From Nonlabens spongiae (GTDB lineage: Bacteria; Bacteroidota; Bacteroidia; Flavobacteriales; Flavobacteriaceae): DNA of 64,000 nt. This document shows, in pieces, positions 60,201 through 64,000 of this stretch. The notes under the pieces were generated by a model. The model searched no databases and was not told the DNA's origin. It was given only the letters and a program-made list of their open reading frames with translations. Positions within the stretch are counted from its first letter, which is position 1; each line of letters starts with the position of its first letter. Position numbers and translations under genes: made by a program. The stretch spans positions 248,001 to 312,000 of the forward strand of contig NZ_CP019344.1 of the NCBI RefSeq assembly GCF_002117125.1, given 5' to 3'.

Positions 60201-60660
60201 CCGCAAGAAAATGGATCTCAACATCAAGGAGCTCACCTACATCAACGAGATTGCCTTAACCGTAGGTTTGATTATGCTCACCATCGGGAACTTTCTGGGT
60301 GGTATGTGGGCCAATGAATCTTGGGGACGTTACTGGGGCTGGGATCCTAAGGAGACTTGGGCATTGATTACCATTTTTATTTATGCCTTTGTGCTGCACT
60401 TGAGACTTGTTCCCGGTTTGAAAGGTAGATGGACGTTTAATCTGTGGTCTATTCTGGCTTTTGGGAGTGTGTTGATGACCTATTTTGGGGTTAACTTTTA
60501 TTTATCGGGCTTACACAGTTATGCCAGCGGTGACCAGATCATTTCTTATCAGTTCATCGTGGTATCGCTTGTGAGTATACTAATCATTGCATTCATTGCG
60601 CGCTGGAGGGAGTTCAAGATTCATAAGAATGTGCGGGTTAAGCGTGATAGTGGGAAGTAG
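57256..60660 (+). CDS. ccsA: Cytochrome c biogenesis CcsB-CcsA fusion
   Basis: 1134 residues. The N-terminal ResB/CcsB-like half has helices MTFLLLAFALSMAAGTFIEN and LTLHLSWILIIIGAGITRYI and a large periplasmic domain. A His/Asp-rich linker follows a helix at about residue 490 (DHNHDHDHTQQNQ). The C-terminal CcsA half has the haem-handling WWD-type motif (WGRYWGWDPKETWALIT) and conserved histidines (HTAGLGMRWY, MIHVAVIVGSYG). It exports haem and attaches it to CXXCH of periplasmic apocytochromes. Length fits the Bacteroidota fused form. Confidence 0.92.
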   Translation: MKERIYGLLFGTRTMTFLLLAFALSMAAGTFIENSYDTPTSKMWVYNEWWFSLLMLWLMLNFIGNIKRYQLLQWKKWATLTLHLSWILIIIGAGITRYISFEGMMLIREGQTENTFFSEETYYDVIIQGEDANGNPMQRSVKEELLISQYDYKRSDDFKFYDKTVTVTIDSLIYDAVEGLKPTADGSGERYLKIVEAGGGNRHDHLLKEGEEASIHGVLFGVNVDPEEAAEKGLINIIENWDGYTIQTPFDGEYMRMADQQKGTVVKDSIQPLQLRSLYTMAGMQFVIPQPIMEGELGIVQSPEPTAAKAFGLLATVTSGDESKKIEMRGQKGIISDYTDVDINGLKVYIKYGSIARELPFQIKLNDFIANKYPGTEKAYSSFESKVTVIDEDGESDEHIYMNHVLDKEGYRFFQAGFDPDEGGTHLSVNHDFWGKTITYAGYYLLYIGLLALLFDPNTRFGELRKLIERINKRKKKQLATAVVMLFAFMGVAQNGTVAQDHNHDHDHTQQNQQETHDHTHDSHSTAMQVREGTSTNLDEAELNRAADSVAVPDMPQIFEPIPKKLADSIIVANMVPIAQAERFGRVVVQDNGRMKPMSTLASEILRRLSEHDYYEAEVNDSIVKLTPEQTMLSMMQFGQMWFDVPVIKLNYKNDSLKDILGVDRSTKYARGMDFFRLEDNSLGGYKISPYLDEANTADVKTSIQQGFIDINYTVGLLDQVISGSIFKIFPSPVAENNKWYSPVEWNEAGFEDEPTRNFLRDFVPAYVSLLRQGNETGNYLRANTVLNNLLEFQRTYGADVIPSEEKIEAEILYNKYDVFKNLYKWYVWFGVLMLILLIVEILRPMKEIRWSIKFHKWVIFGLFLVHTAGLGMRWYLSGHAPWSDAYESLIYVAWATMGFGLAFGRKSEMTIASTAFVVSIILWVAQLNWLDPAIANLQPVLDSYWLMIHVAVIVGSYGPFALGMILGLVTLLLMIFSTKKNRKKMDLNIKELTYINEIALTVGLIMLTIGNFLGGMWANESWGRYWGWDPKETWALITIFIYAFVLHLRLVPGLKGRWTFNLWSILAFGSVLMTYFGVNFYLSGLHSYASGDQIISYQFIVVSLVSILIIAFIARWREFKIHKNVRVKRDSGK

Positions 60661-60670
60661 GCGCGTGGTC

Positions 60671-61216
60671 AAACCCTTTTCGTTCGAAAGCAAGCTTTCG
60701 GACATCTTTCCCTTCGTCTGAAGGGAAATGCTTTTACTCAGGAGCAGAAGAGCCTCTCCCTTCTTGGAAGGGAGACAGGTCGGCGACGAGGCAGCGTAGC
60801 TGGTGAGCGACCAGAGGGTTTTACGGTTGCATTTCCATCATCACGCTCAGTGAAACCCTTTTCGTTCGAAAGCAAGCTTTCGGACATCTTTCCCTTCCTC
60901 TGAACGGAAATGCTTTTACTCAGGAGCAGAAGAGCTTCTCCCTTGGTGGAAGGGAGACAGGTCGGCGACGAGGCAGCGTAGCTGGTGAGCGACCAGAGGG
61001 TTTTACGGTTGCATTTCCATCATCACGCTCAGTGAAACCCTTTTCGTTCGAAAGCAAGCTTTCGGACATCTTTCCCTTCGTCTGAAGGGAAATGCTTTTA
61101 CTCAGGAGCAGAAGAGCTTCTCCCTTGGTGGAAGGGAGGCAGGTCAGCGACGAGGCAGCGTAGCTGGTGAGCGACCAGAGGGTTTTACGGTTGCTATTCC
61201 TGCCTAAAGCTCGGTA
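60671..61216. repeat. Three tandem 182-bp repeats
   Basis: AAACCCTTTTCGTTCGAAAG begins at 60671, 60853 and 61035, an exact 182-bp period. Units contain nested inverted repeats (CGAAAGC/GCTTTCG; CCCTTC/GAAGGG) and a GGCGACGAGGCAGCG motif distantly like the GACGAGC repeat. Fills the gap between ccsA and the next gene; no ORF supported. Confidence 0.9.
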
Positions 61217-61267
61217 AAACACAAGCGAGCGCTAGGTTCCACACCATGAATTAAAAAGTTTGGTGAG

Positions 61268-61924
61268 TCAATCTTGACCAAATTCCATCACGACCACTTG
61301 ATTACTATATCTCAAGGTAGATATAACCGTAATGTAATAGTCATAAAATCCATGGGGCCTTTTCCTATAAGAAGGAATACAGTCTTGATCCATGATATAG
61401 TAAACTCTATGTTCTGGAGTGTGATGAGCGAGTAAAAGGAGTGATTTTTTAAAGATTTCTTTGAAGTCTTGAATTTGTTGATCATCACAATCATAATATT
61501 TTAAGAGTCTTAGATAGTCTTTCATGTAGGAAACAAATCCATCAAAATCTGTTTTTATAAAATCATCTGAGTCTATATCAACAATTGGGATATTCCCGTA
61601 GAGTTCAGGGACATCCACAGTGGGTATTCCCTCAGTAACAATGTGTCTTTCCCATGCAGCATTCATTCTTTCGCGCTCCTTTTCCGTAAAAAAGAAGGCA
61701 TATTTAAAAATTTTATATTTAAGTAAATTGCCTAGGGAATGCCTAAGGTTTTTGGTTTCTATGACATTGAAATTCAAAAAATCACAGATGGAATTTCGCC
61801 AGAATTCATGTTCAATATTTCTTAGTGCAGGTTTAAAAAGACTTTTTCTGAAGAATGATAAATTCTCTTTCAAAGAAATTTTCAGTTTCGACTTTGAAAT
61901 GATTCTCAAGCGATCATCTTCCAT
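61268..61924 (-). CDS. Hypothetical protein (218 aa)
   Basis: Cytosolic, no recognised family. Charged, helical N-terminus (KSKLKISLKENLSFFRKSLF) and a C-terminal part with VYYIMDQDCIPSYRKRPHGF and YYITVISTLRYSNQ that could be beta strands. GC content is lower than that of neighbouring chromosomal genes. Confidence 0.6.
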   Translation of the reverse strand: MEDDRLRIISKSKLKISLKENLSFFRKSLFKPALRNIEHEFWRNSICDFLNFNVIETKNLRHSLGNLLKYKIFKYAFFFTEKERERMNAAWERHIVTEGIPTVDVPELYGNIPIVDIDSDDFIKTDFDGFVSYMKDYLRLLKYYDCDDQQIQDFKEIFKKSLLLLAHHTPEHRVYYIMDQDCIPSYRKRPHGFYDYYITVISTLRYSNQVVVMEFGQD

Positions 61925-61981
61925 AAAGTTCTACGTGGTTGAAATGCTTTGGTTCTATGCAAACGATGTTTGAAATGTTCT

Positions 61982-61997
61982 CGCTTTCGCGAAAGCG
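61982..61997. repeat. 16-bp palindrome, perfect copy
   Basis: CGCTTTCGCGAAAGCG in the short gap between the 218-residue protein gene and the following lipoprotein gene; one of two intergenic copies. Confidence 0.9.
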
Positions 61998-62011
61998 GAA
62001 TCTGTAAATAT

Positions 62012-62617
62012 TTATCGATTCATATCGAATTTAGGCTCTGGATCAAATTTACCTTCCTTGAGCATGATTTCAAAAATACGCGGATCGCGAGCTGCCCAGT
62101 ATCGTTTATAAAACTCTTTGTTCTCCTCGTTGTTCTGTCTTATGAGTGCAGCCATTTCCTCGATTAATTCTTGACGATACGAGCTACCTGCAACCAGTAA
62201 ATCGTTACCTTTCATATCAAATGCTGCAAATGATGCCTTTGTAGTATAGGGGTTTTCATCACCACTCGTAATAATATTTACTGGAGTTCTGTCGCGAGTA
62301 ATGATAACTTCTCGCCATAGGATAAACTCACGATTTTGATCATTATCAAAATAAAATTTTGACCAGGTGTCGTGATTATCAAACATGGCCTTGCCGGTGT
62401 AAAAAGTACTCGCAGTACCATTAAACTGTATAAAAGTTAGATCACGGTTGAGATAGGGAACGTAATAGGAATCGTCTCTCAGGTTATGAAAATCATTCAG
62501 CAGATTAGGCTCGCCGGTATCATACTTTTCTATATACTCTTTTGAAAACTGTGAGCTGCCACAGGATGTTAGAATCATTAAAAGCATGACGAGTATCACC
62601 TTTTGAAAACTGCTCAT
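62012..62617 (-). CDS. Lipoprotein of unknown function
   Basis: The start at 62617 (MSSFQKVILVMLLMILTSCG) gives a standard lipoprotein signal with lipobox cysteine. The mature part (about 180 residues) is mixed alpha/beta (YVPYLNRDLTFIQFNGTAST, FILWREVIITRDRTPVN) with a helical C-terminus. Not recognised. The DUF1456 gene lies directly upstream in the same direction, so both are likely co-transcribed. Confidence 0.7.
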   Translation of the reverse strand: MSSFQKVILVMLLMILTSCGSSQFSKEYIEKYDTGEPNLLNDFHNLRDDSYYVPYLNRDLTFIQFNGTASTFYTGKAMFDNHDTWSKFYFDNDQNREFILWREVIITRDRTPVNIITSGDENPYTTKASFAAFDMKGNDLLVAGSSYRQELIEEMAALIRQNNEENKEFYKRYWAARDPRIFEIMLKEGKFDPEPKFDMNR

Positions 62618-62631
62618 TGTCAAATTCATTA

Positions 62632-63105
62632 CTAAGAGTTTTTGCGTTGTTTAATACGTTGTTTTTGAAAACCGTTTAAGAACGCTCTCAAGTACTGGTC
62701 GTTACAGTGCATATATTTTGCGTGTTTGGGATTCCTGAAAAACGATGTCAATTCACTTTCAGAAACCTTCTGACCGCCCAATTTCATAAGATAGACGATT
62801 TCATCACTTTTAAAATTAAAAGCAATTTTGAGCTTACGTAAGATGATATTGTTATTTAGTACAACCTCGGCTATGGGCGTTTGACCATCCTTTTTGCCGC
62901 GGTAGTTTACTATGAGACCATTGAGAAAAACGGCTAGGTTCTCATCGATGACCGCATCAAAATCTTCATGCTCTTCTTTTTTTAACCAGTCGCTGATCTC
63001 TGCGCGTGAAACCTCTTCACCGCCCTTTTTGTAGGTATCGATCATTGCATCATCGCTCAAATCTAGCGTAAAACGTAAGCGTCTTAAAATCTCATTATTA
63101 TCCAT
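62632..63105 (-). CDS. DUF1456 (YehS-type) protein
   Basis: 157 residues made of two similar halves: ILRRLRFTLDLSDDAMIDTY and ILRKLKIAFNFKSDEIVYLM each start a DUF1456 repeat, followed by FLNGLIVNYRGKKDG and FLNGFQKQRIKQRKN. Cytosolic, function unknown. Confidence 0.88.
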   Translation of the reverse strand: MDNNEILRRLRFTLDLSDDAMIDTYKKGGEEVSRAEISDWLKKEEHEDFDAVIDENLAVFLNGLIVNYRGKKDGQTPIAEVVLNNNIILRKLKIAFNFKSDEIVYLMKLGGQKVSESELTSFFRNPKHAKYMHCNDQYLRAFLNGFQKQRIKQRKNS

Positions 63106-63177
63106 CTACAACAAAATAAGGCAGCAAGATTAACTCTTGCTGCCAAGTAAAATATAAATTTGATTAAAAGTATTTGA

Positions 63178-64000
63178 TTATTTGTGTCCCGTCATGTCTT
63201 CTGGACGTACCCACTCATCAAATTCTGCTTCGGTAACGTAGCCTAAACTGAGTGCAGCTGCTTTGAGCGTGGTTCCTTCATCGTGCGCCTTGTTAGCTAT
63301 TTCTGCAGCTTTGTAGTACCCTATTTTTGTATTGAGTGCCGTGACAAGCATCAAAGAGTTTTCTAAAAGCGACTTGATTTTTTCATGATTGGGCTCTATT
63401 CCCACGGCACAATTTTCATCAAAACTTCTGCAGGCATCTCCTATAAGTTTTGCGCTTTCCAAAACTGCTGCCGCCATAACTGGTTTGAAAACGTTCAGCT
63501 CAAAGTGCCCTTGCATACCACCTACAGTAACCGTAGTATCGTTACCCATTACGCGCGCACAAACCATGGTGATGGCTTCAGCCTGTGTAGGATTTACTTT
63601 TCCCGGCATGATGGAACTTCCAGGTTCATTTGCAGGTATGATGATCTCGCCTATTCCGCTACGAGGTCCACTCGCCAGCATTCTGATGTCGTGTGCAATT
63701 TTGTTGAGTGAAACCGCGACTTGTTTTAAGGCACCGTGAGTCTCCACCATTGCATCATGAGCAGCTAGTGCTTCAAACTTATTATCGGCCGTTTTGAATG
63801 GAAGCTCTGTAAAATCAGCTATGTAGGCTGCTACCTTGCGGTCGTAGCCTTTTGGTGTGTTAAGACCTGTACCCACTGCGGTTCCACCAAGTGCGAGTTC
63901 GCTCAAGTGCTCTAGGGTTGCTTCAATTGCGATAATACCATGGTCCAATTGAGAAACATAACCCGAGAATTCCTGACCTAAGGTTAATGGTGTAGCGTCC
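63178..64000 (-). CDS. fumC: Fumarate hydratase class II, N-terminus outside window
   Basis: The frame stays open to base 64000 ([20 protein letters not shown]). The family signature [13 protein letters not shown] holds the catalytic serine loop, and [16 protein letters not shown] forms part of the active site. It interconverts fumarate and malate in the TCA cycle. Ends DMTGHK. Confidence 0.93.
   Translation of the reverse strand, partial: DATPLTLGQEFSGYVSQLDHGIIAIEATLEHLSELALGGTAVGTGLNTPKGYDRKVAAYIADFTELPFKTADNKFEALAAHDAMVETHGALKQVAVSLNKIAHDIRMLASGPRSGIGEIIIPANEPGSSIMPGKVNPTQAEAITMVCARVMGNDTTVTVGGMQGHFELNVFKPVMAAAVLESAKLIGDACRSFDENCAVGIEPNHEKIKSLLENSLMLVTALNTKIGYYKAAEIANKAHDEGTTLKAAALSLGYVTEAEFDEWVRPEDMTGHK

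Noticed and set aside
57256..60660. Frameshift or artificial fusion in the 1134-residue ccs gene
   Set aside because: CcsB-CcsA fusions of this length are normal in Bacteroidota and both halves are complete.

Overview
The window comes from a marine-type member of Flavobacteriaceae (Bacteroidota), probably close to Nonlabens or Dokdonia. This is inferred from protein families and from TAnnTTTG promoter boxes; no rRNA is present to confirm it. No rRNA or tRNA gene was found.

Layout. Bases 1-18250 are ordinary chromosome: a TonB receptor with a lipoprotein, a sensor kinase followed by a response-regulator/thioredoxin-reductase fusion, an FeS-type photolyase homologue, ilvE, mnmD, pepD, an iron/cobalamin-type ABC importer pair, a large zinc metalloprotease and a transglutaminase-like protein. 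Bases 55850-64000 are chromosome again: a KdsC-like phosphatase, a DUF2520 protein, a giant CcsB-CcsA haem exporter/ligase, a DUF1456 protein and fumC. Both flanks carry a 16-bp perfect palindrome (CGCTTTCGCGAAAGCG) inside genes.

Bases about 18250-55650 are a visibly AT-richer accessory block. Small genes, nearly all on the minus strand, are separated by about 21 copies of 120-180 bp imperfect inverted repeats in several families. Each repeat begins AACGG (or AACGCCC) on the plus strand and most end in a GTTGTTG-like box. The repeat arms differ between families by compensatory changes, so the folded shape is conserved rather than the sequence. Genes usually end 10-18 bp from one repeat and start 10-130 bp from the next; two genes take or took their stop codon from the repeat. 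The cargo is typical of integron gene cassettes: three toxin-antitoxin pairs, a GNAT, a P-loop kinase, a CHAP protein, a CDF transporter, a nuclease-like protein and unknowns. No integrase is present. I read the block as an integron-like cassette array of a kind I do not know to be described. A cluster of TATATCCGCAA motifs at its right edge (about 55535-55627) is a candidate entry site.

The array is riddled with insertion sequences: IS982 (2 copies), IS3 (3), IS110 (4) and an IS1182 relic. Three IS110-family copies with a preserved left end sit at the same point in the repeats, just before TTGTT. Their left ends hold a covarying hairpin and short guides that match the flank of the repeat family each one entered, as expected for IS110 bridge RNAs. 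This resembles IS1111-attC elements that parasitise integron attC sites. Between about 24.6 and 30.8 kb the polarity is broken by plus-strand genes (alcohol dehydrogenase, ABM protein with AraC regulator, LtrA protein) and gene fragments.
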